Shown piece after piece: positions 7,866 to 17,000 of a stretch of DNA of 64,000 nt. The notes beneath the pieces were generated by a model. The model saw only the letters and a program-made list of their open reading frames with translations, ran no database searches and was not told the origin of the DNA. The position numbers and the translations under genes are program-made. Each line of letters starts with the position of its first letter. Positions within the stretch are counted from its first letter, which is position 1. This stretch comes from Nakamurella sp. PAMC28650 (GTDB lineage: Bacteria; Actinomycetota; Actinomycetes; Mycobacteriales; Nakamurellaceae): contig NZ_CP060298.1 in NCBI RefSeq assembly GCF_014303395.1, positions 4,917,001 through 4,981,000 on the forward strand, read 5' to 3'.

Positions 7866-8345
7866 ATGGCCGCTGCTCCCACTCCCGCGATCGCATCCCT
7901 GATCAGGGCGAAGGTCTCGTACACACTGCGTCCCTACGACCACGACCCGCGCACCACCGCCTATGGCGACGAGGTGGTCGCAGCGCTGGGCCAGGATCCG
8001 GCGCGGGTGTTCAAGACTCTGGTGGCATCGGTCGACGGGACATTGGTGGTCGGCGTCGTCCCCGTCGCGGCCCACCTGGATCTCAAGGCCCTGGCGGCCG
8101 CGGCCGGTGGGAAGAAAGCCGCGATGGCTCCGGTGGCCGAGGCCGAGCGGTCCAGCGGTTACGTCGCCGGCGGAATCTCACCGATGGGCCAGCGCAAGAT
8201 GCTCACCACGATCGTCGACCGGTCGGCCTCCGGATTCGACACCGTGTTCGTCAGTGCCGGGCGACGCGGGCTCCAGGTGGAGCTCGCCCCGGCCGATCTG
8301 GTCGCCGTCTGCCGCGCCAGGGTCGCCGCCATCGCCGGGGACTGA
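7866..8345 (+). CDS. ybaK: Cys-tRNA(Pro)/aminoacyl-tRNA deacylase, YbaK/EbsC type
   Basis: A 159-residue protein covering the whole YbaK/ProX editing fold. Characteristic pieces are GQDPARVFKTLVASVDG with the conserved lysine after the VFKT turn, the VVPVAAHLDLKALAAA segment, GYVAGGISPMGQRK and the terminal DTVFVSAGRRGLQVELAPADL. YbaK hydrolyses cysteine mischarged on tRNA-Pro, acting in trans with prolyl-tRNA synthetase. It is divergent from sigR and starts only 34 bp from the SigR -35 element; a GGAGG sequence lies 20 nt before the ATG, farther than ideal. A hairpin follows the stop codon. Confidence 0.92.
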   Translation: MAAAPTPAIASLIRAKVSYTLRPYDHDPRTTAYGDEVVAALGQDPARVFKTLVASVDGTLVVGVVPVAAHLDLKALAAAAGGKKAAMAPVAEAERSSGYVAGGISPMGQRKMLTTIVDRSASGFDTVFVSAGRRGLQVELAPADLVAVCRARVAAIAGD

Positions 8346-8364
8346 ACGCCACGAAGCTCGCTGA

Positions 8365-8406
8365 CGTCCTGCACAGTGCGGGCTATCGCCCGCACTCTGC
8401 AGGACG
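8365..8406. terminator. Bidirectional terminator between ybaK and the SRAP gene
   Basis: Arms 8365-8382 and 8389-8406 pair over 18 positions with one mismatch around a 6-nt loop. It lies 19 nt past the ybaK stop and 18 nt past the convergent SRAP stop. Confidence 0.75.
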
Positions 8407-8424
8407 TTGCGGGGGCGGGGGCGG

Positions 8425-9168
8425 TCAGAGCAGGCTCAGATCCGGCGGGACGTCAGCGGCGGCCTCGACCAGCTGCGGCCCGTTGTTCCGGACGCTGTTG
8501 ACCGCAGGCGAGACCACCCGTGGCTCGAGCACCGGCTCCGGCATCGCCGCGAGCAGCCGCTCGGCCACGGCCAACTCGCCGGACGAGCAGTCCAGCCAGT
8601 CGCGATGCAGCGCCGGCGGCACGAGCACCGGGCAACGATCGTGGATCCCCCCGAGCGTGTCGGTCGCCTGCTGGGTGATGACGGTTGCACTCCAGAACCA
8701 CTTCGCCGGATCGTCGTCGGGCAGCGACGGGTCCGGCCACAACTCGTAGAGGCCGGCGAACGCGAGCTGGTCGCCGTGCGGATCGTGCAGGTACCAGGGG
8801 ATCTTGCCGTCGGCGGTCTTCTGCCATTCGTAGTAGCCATCGGCCGGCAACAAACAACGGCGGCGGGCGGCGGCGCGTTTGAAGGCAGGTTTCTCGGTGA
8901 CGGTCTCCCGGCGGGCGTTGATCAGCCGGGCGGCGCCCTTCTTGTCCTTGGACCAGCTGGGGACCAGACCCCATCGCACCGTCCCCAGCTGACGGATCTC
9001 GGCGGCTCCGGTGTCCTCGCCCCGTGGCCGACGCTGCAGGACGGCCCTGACCGGGTCGGTGGGCGCCACGTTCCAGGACGGTTCGAGATCGTCGCCGAAG
9101 ACCTCGTCGATCTCGAAGGCGCCGTAGAGACCGGCCGTGGTGGTGGAACTCGCGTATCGACCGCACAT
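8425..9168 (-). CDS. SOS response-associated peptidase (SRAP, YedK/HMCES family)
   Basis: A 247-residue SRAP protein. It starts MCGRYA, so cysteine 2 becomes the N-terminal residue that forms the thiazolidine crosslink to abasic sites. The WNVAPT segment, the catalytic glutamate region LPADGYYEWQ and the GIHDRCPVLV histidine are all present, followed by the family C-terminus PAVNSVRNNGPQLVE. HMCES/YedK shields abasic sites in single-stranded DNA by covalent linkage. The ATG at 9168 is fixed by the MCGR motif. It lies 38 nt downstream of the photolyase-like gene on the same strand, so the two probably share a transcript. It corresponds to the Rv3226c position in mycobacteria. Confidence 0.95.
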   Translation of the reverse strand: MCGRYASSTTTAGLYGAFEIDEVFGDDLEPSWNVAPTDPVRAVLQRRPRGEDTGAAEIRQLGTVRWGLVPSWSKDKKGAARLINARRETVTEKPAFKRAAARRRCLLPADGYYEWQKTADGKIPWYLHDPHGDQLAFAGLYELWPDPSLPDDDPAKWFWSATVITQQATDTLGGIHDRCPVLVPPALHRDWLDCSSGELAVAERLLAAMPEPVLEPRVVSPAVNSVRNNGPQLVEAAADVPPDLSLL

Positions 9169-9206
9169 GCCGACCGATTGTGCACGCTGCGCCGCGGGCC
9201 GGCCGA

Positions 9207-10436
9207 CTACCGGTGGCTGTCGCGCCGCCAGGCACTGAACGAGCGGACGGACGCCGGCCCCGGACGTACCAACCACGGCCACGGGTGCACCTCGTCCGGT
9301 TCCAGCCGCCCAGAGATCCGGGACCAGCCGGGAACCGGTGTCCAGGTGGCCGCCAGCGAGCGCCCGGCCAACTCCTGCGCCACCACCCCGCGCCGGACCT
9401 CCAGCGGTCGTGACGCGGCCAGCTCGCCGAGCGTCTCGGCCAGGAACACCAGCCGCTTGCCCGAAAGGCGCAGCCTCGTGAGCAACGGTTCGTCGAACAC
9501 GAAGACTGCGGGCCGTCCGGCATCGGCCGCCAGCGCCGGATCCGAGACCCCCAGGGACTCCGCGGTCAGCCAGACCTGCTCGCCGGTCCCGGCACCGACC
9601 ACCTCGACCGGCCCGGCCGGAATCGGCCCCTTGTCCAGATCGGGACCGTCGACGACCCGGCCGGGACCGGCGTCCGGCCACTGCTCGATCGGGCAGGCGG
9701 ACGCCAGCTTGCAGTCGCGGCAGAGCTGCGGAGCCCTCTTCTGCACCTGCCAACGGCTGAAGCCGTACGGCTTCCCGCTGCCCGTCCCCACCGTCCACTG
9801 CCAGCCCAGACGATTCGCCGCCCGGGAACCGTCGAGCAGGTGCACGAACATCTCCTGCTCACCGTCGCGCCAGTCCGCGCCTGCCCGCACCGCCCACTGC
9901 GAGGCCAGCCACATCCGGGTCTGGTTCACCAGCCAGCCGTGCTCGTGCAACTCGCCGACCATGCTGTCCATGCAGTTCATCTCGGCGGGCCACGGTTCCG
10001 CAGCCCAGCCGACGGCAGCGGGTTGCGCCCTGGTCAGCGGCTCCCGCGAGGCCGCACCCACCCTCGCGTACAGGTGCCGTGCGAACTCCTGCCACAGCAA
10101 CTCGTCCCGGTACTTGCCGCGATCGCGCGTGGGGGCATCGGCCACCGCGGACCAGACGGCCGGCAGCGAGAGAAGCCCGTGCCGGATGTACGGCGACATC
10201 CGGCTGGCGCCGCGGCGCTCGACCGGCAGCACCACACTGCGGTCCCGCGCATAGCCGGTGATGTCGAGGGTGGCCAGCGCCTGGTCCGCCGCCTGTTGAC
10301 CGCCGCGGAATCCGCCCGCTGCGATGCCGTCCGGTCCCTCCAGCGTCAGATCGCCGAGATGATCGGCGACCCAGCGCACCACGTCCTCGGTGGTGGCGCC
10401 ATCGGTGATGGACGGTGGATCGGGCAGCAGCGGCAT
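9207..10436 (-). CDS. Photolyase/cryptochrome-family protein with permuted domain order
   Basis: A 409-residue protein. Residues about 43-235 form the photolyase FAD-binding helical domain: FRGGQQAADQAL, RMSPYIRHGLLS (79-90), KYRDELLWQEFARHL (108-122), GWLVNQTRMW (167-176), DWRDGEQEMF, and DGSRAANRLGWQW (202-214). Residues about 284-390 look like the alpha/beta antenna domain that normally comes first: VWLTAESLGVSDPAL then AVFVFDEPLL, LRLSGKRLVFLAETLGEL and EVRRG. The order is thus reversed compared with ordinary photolyases. Cysteines 155, 239, 242 and 248 resemble the four cluster ligands of Fe-S bacterial photolyases in order and spacing. A light-driven DNA repair or sensing role is likely, but the substrate is unknown. 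The ATG at 10436 precedes the first conserved segment. Confidence 0.85.
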   Translation of the reverse strand: MPLLPDPPSITDGATTEDVVRWVADHLGDLTLEGPDGIAAGGFRGGQQAADQALATLDITGYARDRSVVLPVERRGASRMSPYIRHGLLSLPAVWSAVADAPTRDRGKYRDELLWQEFARHLYARVGAASREPLTRAQPAAVGWAAEPWPAEMNCMDSMVGELHEHGWLVNQTRMWLASQWAVRAGADWRDGEQEMFVHLLDGSRAANRLGWQWTVGTGSGKPYGFSRWQVQKRAPQLCRDCKLASACPIEQWPDAGPGRVVDGPDLDKGPIPAGPVEVVGAGTGEQVWLTAESLGVSDPALAADAGRPAVFVFDEPLLTRLRLSGKRLVFLAETLGELAASRPLEVRRGVVAQELAGRSLAATWTPVPGWSRISGRLEPDEVHPWPWLVRPGPASVRSFSAWRRDSHR

Positions 10437-10699
10437 GAACGCATGATGCCCGGATGGACCGACAGCCACACCTGGGAGGCCCCTGCGCCGCCGCCGTCCG
10501 GGCGGGCACGGCCGAGCAGTCGGGAGAGACCCTGGCCAGGCTCGGGAGAGGCACTGTCGCAATCGCGGGCCGGGGTCCATAGTGGTGGGAAGCCGTCAGA
10601 TCCTCGCGGGCATCGCCGCACGCAGGAAACCACCGGCCGGCCGGGGCCACCGCAGAGGGCCCCGATTCCCCCGGGGCAGGGACGGTGCGAGGAGTCGCG

Positions 10700-11551
10700 A
10701 TGGACAGACGCTTCGTCGGCATCGTGATGATGTCGGTGATCCTGGTGGCCGTCCTGTGCGTGCCCGGGCTGCTGGGCCGGAATCTGGGCGGCTCCGCAGC
10801 ACCCGCGGTGCACGTCGATGCGCCGCTGCGGGTCGGTGACTGCCTTGCCCCGCTGGACACTCCCGAACAGTTGAACAGCGTGGTCGACCTGGTCCCGACG
10901 GTGCCCTGCAGCCAGTCGCACAGTGCCGAGGTCCTTGCGGTCGGCCGGCTCGACAGGAAGACCCGCCCCACCGTCTCGGACCCGACCTTCACCACCGGCT
11001 CGCTGAGCCAGCAGTGCGATCAGTTGGCCGGACGGTTCCTGGGCTGGGGCACGAAGACCGCGCTGCCACGGATCCAGGTCTCCTTCTTCACCCGGCTCAC
11101 CGTTCCCGGCGCGCTGGAATGGCAGCTCGGCCAGCGTTGGTACAGCTGCGAGCTGATGCCCGGCCTGCTCGACTACCCGATCAGCTACCGGGGCACCGCG
11201 GCGGATGCCAGCTTCCGGACGCCACCGGGCGCCTTCGCCAACTGCTCCGACGGGCCCGGCACCTCTGCGGTGTCCTGCGACCGGCCGCACCACGCCGAGC
11301 AGCTGACCAGGACCTACCGCAGGGCCGCCACCGCCGCTGTCGCCGCCAACTCCGCCACCGGCGCCGACACCACGTGCATCCACCTGGCCGGCCAGGTGAT
11401 CGGCACGGTCGATCCGACCTTCGGGGGTCAGCTCGCCGTCCTGACCAGGGCGCAGGGCGGTGCGTCCGAATGCTGGGTGACGACGACGTCCAACCTCAGC
11501 CTGACGAGCACCCTGATCAACCACGGAAGTGGCCGGTTGTCGCTCCGATAG
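10700..11551 (+). CDS. Membrane-anchored septum-formation-domain protein
   Basis: A 283-residue protein with one N-terminal membrane anchor (VGIVMMSVILVAVLCVPGLL, residues about 6-25) and an extracytoplasmic region containing two copies of a domain of the septum-formation type: each shows a GDCL or NCSD cysteine, a later VPCSQSH.AEV or VSCDRPHHAEQ motif, and further cysteines (SQQCDQ, WYSCEL, TTCIHL, SECWV) that can pair as disulfides. The function of the family is poorly known. The ATG at 10700 has an AGGAG site 6 nt upstream; a GTG at 10685 is a weaker alternative. The 263-bp gap to the divergent photolyase-like gene has no ORF I can support and probably holds both promoters. Confidence 0.75.
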   Translation: MDRRFVGIVMMSVILVAVLCVPGLLGRNLGGSAAPAVHVDAPLRVGDCLAPLDTPEQLNSVVDLVPTVPCSQSHSAEVLAVGRLDRKTRPTVSDPTFTTGSLSQQCDQLAGRFLGWGTKTALPRIQVSFFTRLTVPGALEWQLGQRWYSCELMPGLLDYPISYRGTAADASFRTPPGAFANCSDGPGTSAVSCDRPHHAEQLTRTYRRAATAAVAANSATGADTTCIHLAGQVIGTVDPTFGGQLAVLTRAQGGASECWVTTTSNLSLTSTLINHGSGRLSLR

Positions 11552-11629
11552 GCGCCGTTTCCCGCGTCGCCGACCGTCCGGGCGCCCTGAACGGGATCCG
11601 AGGGGCCCGAGAGGGGCGAAAATGATCGG

Positions 11630-12919
11630 GTGAGCCTTTCGACGAGCACCCCCTGGCCGGCGCCGACCGCCCACCGACCGCTCGACGCGACCGTCCCGGT
11701 GCCCGGGTCGAAATCGTTGACCAACCGCGCCCTGATCCTGGCCGCCCAGGCGACCGGGCCGTCCACCATCACGGCGCCGCTGCGCAGTCGCGACACCGAC
11801 CTGATGGCCGCCGCGCTGGGACGGCTCGGCGTCGAGGTGATCAAGGCCGCCGAATCGTGGCGGGTGACGCCCGCGCCGCTGGCCGGGCCGGCCGTCATCG
11901 ACTGCGGGCTGGCCGGGACGGTGATGCGATTCCTGCCGCCGCTGGCGGTGACGGCGACCGGGGACGTCACCGTCGATGGTGACGAATACGCGCGGATCCG
12001 CCCGATGACCACCATCCTCCAGGCGCTGCGCGATCTGGGGGCCGACATCGACGGCGACGCGATGCCGTTCGTCCTGCACGGCACCGGTTCGCTGGCCGGG
12101 GGCACCGTCCGGATCGATGCGTCCGCCTCCTCGCAGTTCGTCTCCGGACTGATGCTGTCCGGAGCGAGCTACGAACACGGCCTGACCCTGGTGCACACCG
12201 GCAAGCCCGTACCGTCGATGCCGCACATCGAGATGACCGTCGAGATGCTCCGGTCGGTCGGGGTGTCGGTCGACGACAGCGGCGCGAACACCTGGCGGGT
12301 CCAACCTGGACCGGTCTCGCCGTGGAACCGGACGGTCGAGCCCGATCTGTCCAACGCCACGCCGTTCCTGGCCGCAGCGGCCGTCGCCGGCGGCACCGTC
12401 CGGATTCCGCACTGGCCGACCGCCACCACCCAGCCGGGGGATGCCATCCGGTGGATTCTGGCGCTGATGGGGGCGACCGTGGACCTGTCCGCCGGCACCC
12501 TGTCGGTGACCGGATCCGGGCAGTTGGCCGGAGTCGATCTCGACCTGCACGACGTGGGCGAGCTGACGCCGACCATCGCGGCTCTCGCGATGTTCGCAGA
12601 CGGGCCGAGTCGCCTCTACGGCATCGGGCATCTGCGGGGGCACGAGACCGACCGCCTCGCGGCGATCGCCGGCAACATCCGGTCGATCGGCGGCGACGCG
12701 CAGGAGACGCCGGACGGAGTGATCATCCGGCCCCGTCCGTTGACCGGCGGGATCTGGGCGGCCTGGGCGGACCACCGGATGGCCACCGCCGGTGCGATCG
12801 TCGGCCTGCGGGTCCCCGACCTGTGGGTGGACGACATCGACACCACCGCCAAGACCCTGCCCGGTTTCGACCGGATGTGGACCGACATGTTGACCGGCGA
12901 ACAGGCTGCTCGTGGCTGA
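11630..12919 (+). CDS. aroA: 3-phosphoshikimate 1-carboxyvinyltransferase (EPSP synthase)
   Basis: A 429-residue EPSP synthase joining shikimate-3-phosphate and phosphoenolpyruvate in the chorismate pathway. Motifs: [16 protein letters not shown] at the N-terminus, [16 protein letters not shown] (the GT of the PEP loop is kept, but the N of the usual GNAGT is Leu, as I recall for mycobacterial AroA), [10 protein letters not shown], the catalytic aspartate region [25 protein letters not shown] and DHRMATAGA. It starts with GTG at 11630, 78 nt after the septum-domain gene. Its last 8 nt overlap the start of rsgA, so the two are translationally coupled, as in the Rv3227-Rv3228 pair. Confidence 0.96.
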   Translation: MSLSTSTPWPAPTAHRPLDATVPVPGSKSLTNRALILAAQATGPSTITAPLRSRDTDLMAAALGRLGVEVIKAAESWRVTPAPLAGPAVIDCGLAGTVMRFLPPLAVTATGDVTVDGDEYARIRPMTTILQALRDLGADIDGDAMPFVLHGTGSLAGGTVRIDASASSQFVSGLMLSGASYEHGLTLVHTGKPVPSMPHIEMTVEMLRSVGVSVDDSGANTWRVQPGPVSPWNRTVEPDLSNATPFLAAAAVAGGTVRIPHWPTATTQPGDAIRWILALMGATVDLSAGTLSVTGSGQLAGVDLDLHDVGELTPTIAALAMFADGPSRLYGIGHLRGHETDRLAAIAGNIRSIGGDAQETPDGVIIRPRPLTGGIWAAWADHRMATAGAIVGLRVPDLWVDDIDTTAKTLPGFDRMWTDMLTGEQAARG

Positions 12920-14015
12920 GCTCGGCGACAGCTGGGACAACGACGACGTCCACGTCCGGCCCTCCCGTCGATCGAGGCCCCGCACCAAAACCCGTCCCAC
13001 ACATGACGATTCGACCGCCGGCATGGTGATCACGGTCGACCGGGGGCGCTACACCTGCCTGGTCGAGGGTGACACGAAACGTTCCAGGACCGTCGTCGCC
13101 ATGCGGGCCCGCGAGCTGGGCCGCCGGGCGATCGCGGTCGGTGACCTCGTGCAGATCGTCGGCGACATCTCCGGCGGGACGGACGCCCTGGCCCGGATAG
13201 TCCGGATCACCGAACGCCGCAGTGTGCTCCGCCGGTCCGCCGACGACACCGATCTGGCCGAGCGGGTGATCGTCGCCAATGCGGACCAGCTGGTGATCGT
13301 GACAGCCCTGGCGGATCCGGTGCCGCGGACCGGTTTCATCGACCGTTGCCTGGTCGCCGCCTACACGGGCCACCTGGATCCGGTGCTGGTGCTGACCAAG
13401 GCCGATCTGGCCGACCCCGCACCGCTGCTGGCGGCCTACCGGGATCTCGATCTCCCGATCATCGTCACCCGCCGCTCGGCCGGTGCCGCCGACCCCGACC
13501 ATCCGGATCGCACGCTCGATCCGGCGAGCGTCGAAGAGGTCCGGCGGACGTTGCACGGATTGATCTCGGTGATGGTCGGACATTCCGGGGTCGGGAAGTC
13601 GACCCTGGTCAACGCGCTGGTACCGGATGCCCTGCGGGCCATCGGCACGGTCACCGGTGTCGGCAAGGGGCGCCATACCTCGGTGTCGGCGATCGCGCTG
13701 GCGCTGCCGGACGGCGGCTGGGTCATCGACACCCCTGGCGTCCGGTCGTTCGGTCTCGCGCACGTCACCGCCGACGATCTGCTGCAGACCTTCGACGACC
13801 TCCTCCCGGCCACCGTCGACTGCCCGCCCGGCTGTGATCACTCCGGACCGGACGGGGGTCCGGACTCCACAGGTGTCGGCTGTGCCCTGGACGCGTTCGT
13901 CGCGGCCGGCGGCGCGCGTGCCGGCCGGCTCGCGTCCTTCCGGCGACTCCTCGCCTCCAAGGCGGGCGTCACCGATCCGGGCGAACCAGACGGCGGGAGC
14001 GGGAACCAGCCCTAG
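12912..14015 (+). CDS. rsgA: Ribosome small-subunit-dependent GTPase A
   Basis: A 367-residue circularly permuted GTPase that assists late 30S assembly. Order seen: an N-terminal OB fold (residues about 38-105), then the G4 motif LTKADL, the G1 P-loop GHSGVGKST, the switch-II DTPGV, and a C-terminal zinc knuckle (CPPGCDH...GCALDA). A basic leader ([14 protein letters not shown]) precedes the OB fold. The start is a GTG at 12912, overlapping aroA by 8 nt. Relative to common RsgA proteins the zinc segment carries a short Gly/Pro/Asp-rich insert between CDH and the last cysteine. Confidence 0.95.
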   Translation: MAELGDSWDNDDVHVRPSRRSRPRTKTRPTHDDSTAGMVITVDRGRYTCLVEGDTKRSRTVVAMRARELGRRAIAVGDLVQIVGDISGGTDALARIVRITERRSVLRRSADDTDLAERVIVANADQLVIVTALADPVPRTGFIDRCLVAAYTGHLDPVLVLTKADLADPAPLLAAYRDLDLPIIVTRRSAGAADPDHPDRTLDPASVEEVRRTLHGLISVMVGHSGVGKSTLVNALVPDALRAIGTVTGVGKGRHTSVSAIALALPDGGWVIDTPGVRSFGLAHVTADDLLQTFDDLLPATVDCPPGCDHSGPDGGPDSTGVGCALDAFVAAGGARAGRLASFRRLLASKAGVTDPGEPDGGSGNQP

Positions 14016-14093
14016 TTGTCCCCATACCCCTGGCCATCCACATTCTCGGCCGGTCGGTGGTCCAGGGCTTCCGGCCCGCCGAGACTGGCCGCC

Positions 14094-17000
14094 ATGACGC
14101 CCTTCGTCCTGCCCCTCACCGTGCGCACCTTCCACGGCGATCACGACCTGCTGATCGATCTGCCCGCGCCGATCACCTGGGGGGAGATCGAGCCGCAGCT
14201 GCTCGGATGCGCCGGACTCCCCACCGACACGGTGCTGAACCTGGGCGTCGGACCGGTCGAGGGTTCGTGGGTGCTCGGCACCGCACCGCTGCTGGCCGGG
14301 ACGATCCTGTCGACCGTGCCGCAGGACCTGGCCCCGGCCACCGGTGCGGTGAACCTCTCCTGCATCGCCGGTCCGGATGCCGGCCGCTGGGTCGGACTCG
14401 GCGACGGCCCCGTCATCGTCGGGCGGGGTCCCGACTGCGATCTGAGTCTGGACGATCCCGAGTTGTCGCGGTGGCACGCCCGCGTCCAGTGGGACGCACG
14501 AGGTCTCGTGCTGAACGATCTCGGGTCCGCCAACGGGATCAGGGTCGACGGAGCCCCCCGTCCCCGGGCCGGTCTCTCGCCGGCCGTACCCGAGGGTGGG
14601 CTGATCCGGATGGGGCGCAGCGTGCTGCGCAGCAGCCTCGATGCGGAGCCGGGCCTGCTGCTCACCGCTGATGGCGCCGGTCATCTCTCGGTCGCCCGTC
14701 CGGCCCGCGTCGCGCCGGCATTCCGGTTCGACCTGCCGCCACCCGTCGGGCCGGCCCCGGAGCGTTCCCGACGACCCCTGCCGCTGCTGGCCGCCGCGAT
14801 CGGCGGACTGGCCGGGGCCGCCATCGCGATCGTCTCCGGTCTGTGGACCTTCCTGCTGCTGGCCGCGCTGGGTCCGCTGATGATGCTGGCCACCGCACTG
14901 TCCGACCGGCTGGGTGGTCGTCGCAGCCATCATCGGGAGGTGGCAGATCACCGCCGGGCCCTACTGCGCGAGAGGGACATCCGGGCGGCATCGGTCGTTG
15001 CCGACCGGGCCGACGCCTGGGATCGATACCCGGATCCCGCGACCCTCGCGCGCCGGGCGAAGTCCGGTAGCAGCCGCCTGTGGGAACGCCGCCGCGACGA
15101 TCCCGACTTCCTGCGGCTGTCCGTCGGGATCGGGCAGCGGGCTGCACGAGTCCTGACCGACCGGGCCCCGATGGCGGCCGGGGTTCCGATCACGATCGGT
15201 CTCGAGCAGGTCGGCGTCCTGGGTCTGGCCGGTGAGTGCCGGCCGCTGCTGCGCCACTGGATCGGGCAACTCGCCGCCCTGCACTCACCGGCGGATCTAC
15301 AACTTTCGATCTTCTCCGCCCACGGCGACCTGGCCAGGCTCCGCGACCTGCCGCACACCGCGATCGACGGTCACCCCGGGGTCCTCCGGTCCGACCGGGC
15401 CGACGCCGAGGTGGCCAGACTGCTGTGCGCCCCGCGGGACGGCCCGACCACGGTGATGATCCTGGATGACGCCCATCGCTGGCGACGAACGCCGAGGATG
15501 AACGACCTGCTGGGCCGGGCGGCCCGACCCGGCACTGCCGGGGCCGGTCTCGTCGAACGACAAGGGTGGCTCCGCGAAGGGGCCGGCCCACCGGCACCGG
15601 ACCGTTCCGCGCACCCCCGCCTGATCGCGATCTGCGTGGCCGGCTCGGTGGAGGCACTCCCGGTCGAGTGCGCCGCGGTGGCCGTCGTGCGCTCCGGTGT
15701 CGTGACCTTCGCGGCCGGCCCGGTGCGGGGCGGGGCCGAGGTGGCCGGCGTCTCGGCCGACTACCTCCGGGAGATGGTCTGCTCCCTGGCCCCGCTGCTG
15801 GACCCGGATGCCCGGGGTGCGGGGCTGCCGCCGGAGGTGACCCTGGCCCACCTGGTCGGCCCGACGAGTTTCGCCTCCCTGATGGATTCCCGATGGGCCT
15901 CGCCGACCCTGAGCGCTGTCCTTGGGGTGGGTCGGAACGGGCCGGTGACGGTCGACCTGGAACGCGACGGCCCACACGTACTGGTCGCCGGCACCACCGG
16001 GTCCGGCAAGTCCGAGCTGCTCCGGACGCTGATCGCCGGTCTCGTCCTGGCCGCCCCGCCGGACCACACCGCTCTCGTGCTGATCGACTACAAGGGCGGC
16101 GCCGCGCTCGGCCACCTCGGCGAGCTTCCCCATACGGCGGGTGTGGTCTCCGACCTCGACGCGGTGGTGGCCGCGCGCGCCCTGGCCGGCCTGCGGGCCG
16201 AGGTACATCGCCGGGAGCAGCAGTTCGCCGACCACCGGGTGAGCGACATCGCCGCGTTGCGTGCACTCGTGCAGGACCAGGCGCCACCGGCGCTGGTCAT
16301 CGTCGTCGACGAGTTCGCCACGCTCGGCGCCGAACTCCCCGACTTCCTCTCCGGTCTGCTCGACGTCGCGCAACGGGGGCGATCGCTCGGGCTGCACCTG
16401 GTCCTGGCGACCCAGCGTCCGGCCGGCGTCCTGAGCCCGGCGATCAAGGCGAACATCGGTCTGCGCATCTGCCTGCGGGTCACCGATGACGCCGACTCGA
16501 TCGACGTCATCGACACGCCGGAGGCGGCCAGACTCGGCGCCGGTCAGGCCGGTCGGGCCCTGCTGCGATCCGAACGCTCCCGGACGACGCCCTTCCAAAT
16601 CGCGAGGGTCTCGGGGACCGCAACGACCGGACCGACGGTGCGCGTCCGTGGTGACGACCCGCCCGTTGCCCCGCACATCGTGTCCGCCGGACCGACGGAT
16701 CTGGACCGGATCGTCGAGGCAGCCAGGGCGAAGGCGACCGGCCTGCGCACTCCGCGGCCACCGTGGACGCCCCCGCTGCCCGTCCTCTACGAGCCGTCTG
16801 ATCCCGGGGTCGTCGGCCTGGTGGACCGGCCCGCCGAGCAGCGGCAGGTGGGCCTGGCCGCCCCGGCCGGCTCGATTCTGCTGCTGGGACCGCCCGGATC
16901 CGGCCGCAGCTCGGGTCTGCGCAGACTCGCCTGGTGCGCAGCCCATCGCGGAGCCGCGTTGTTGGTCGTCGATGCCGGCGGCTCGCTGTCGGACCTGGCC

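Noticed and set aside
10346-13033. An 895-codon open frame antisense to aroA and the septum-domain gene
   Set aside because: Shadow frame without any motif; both sense genes are well supported.
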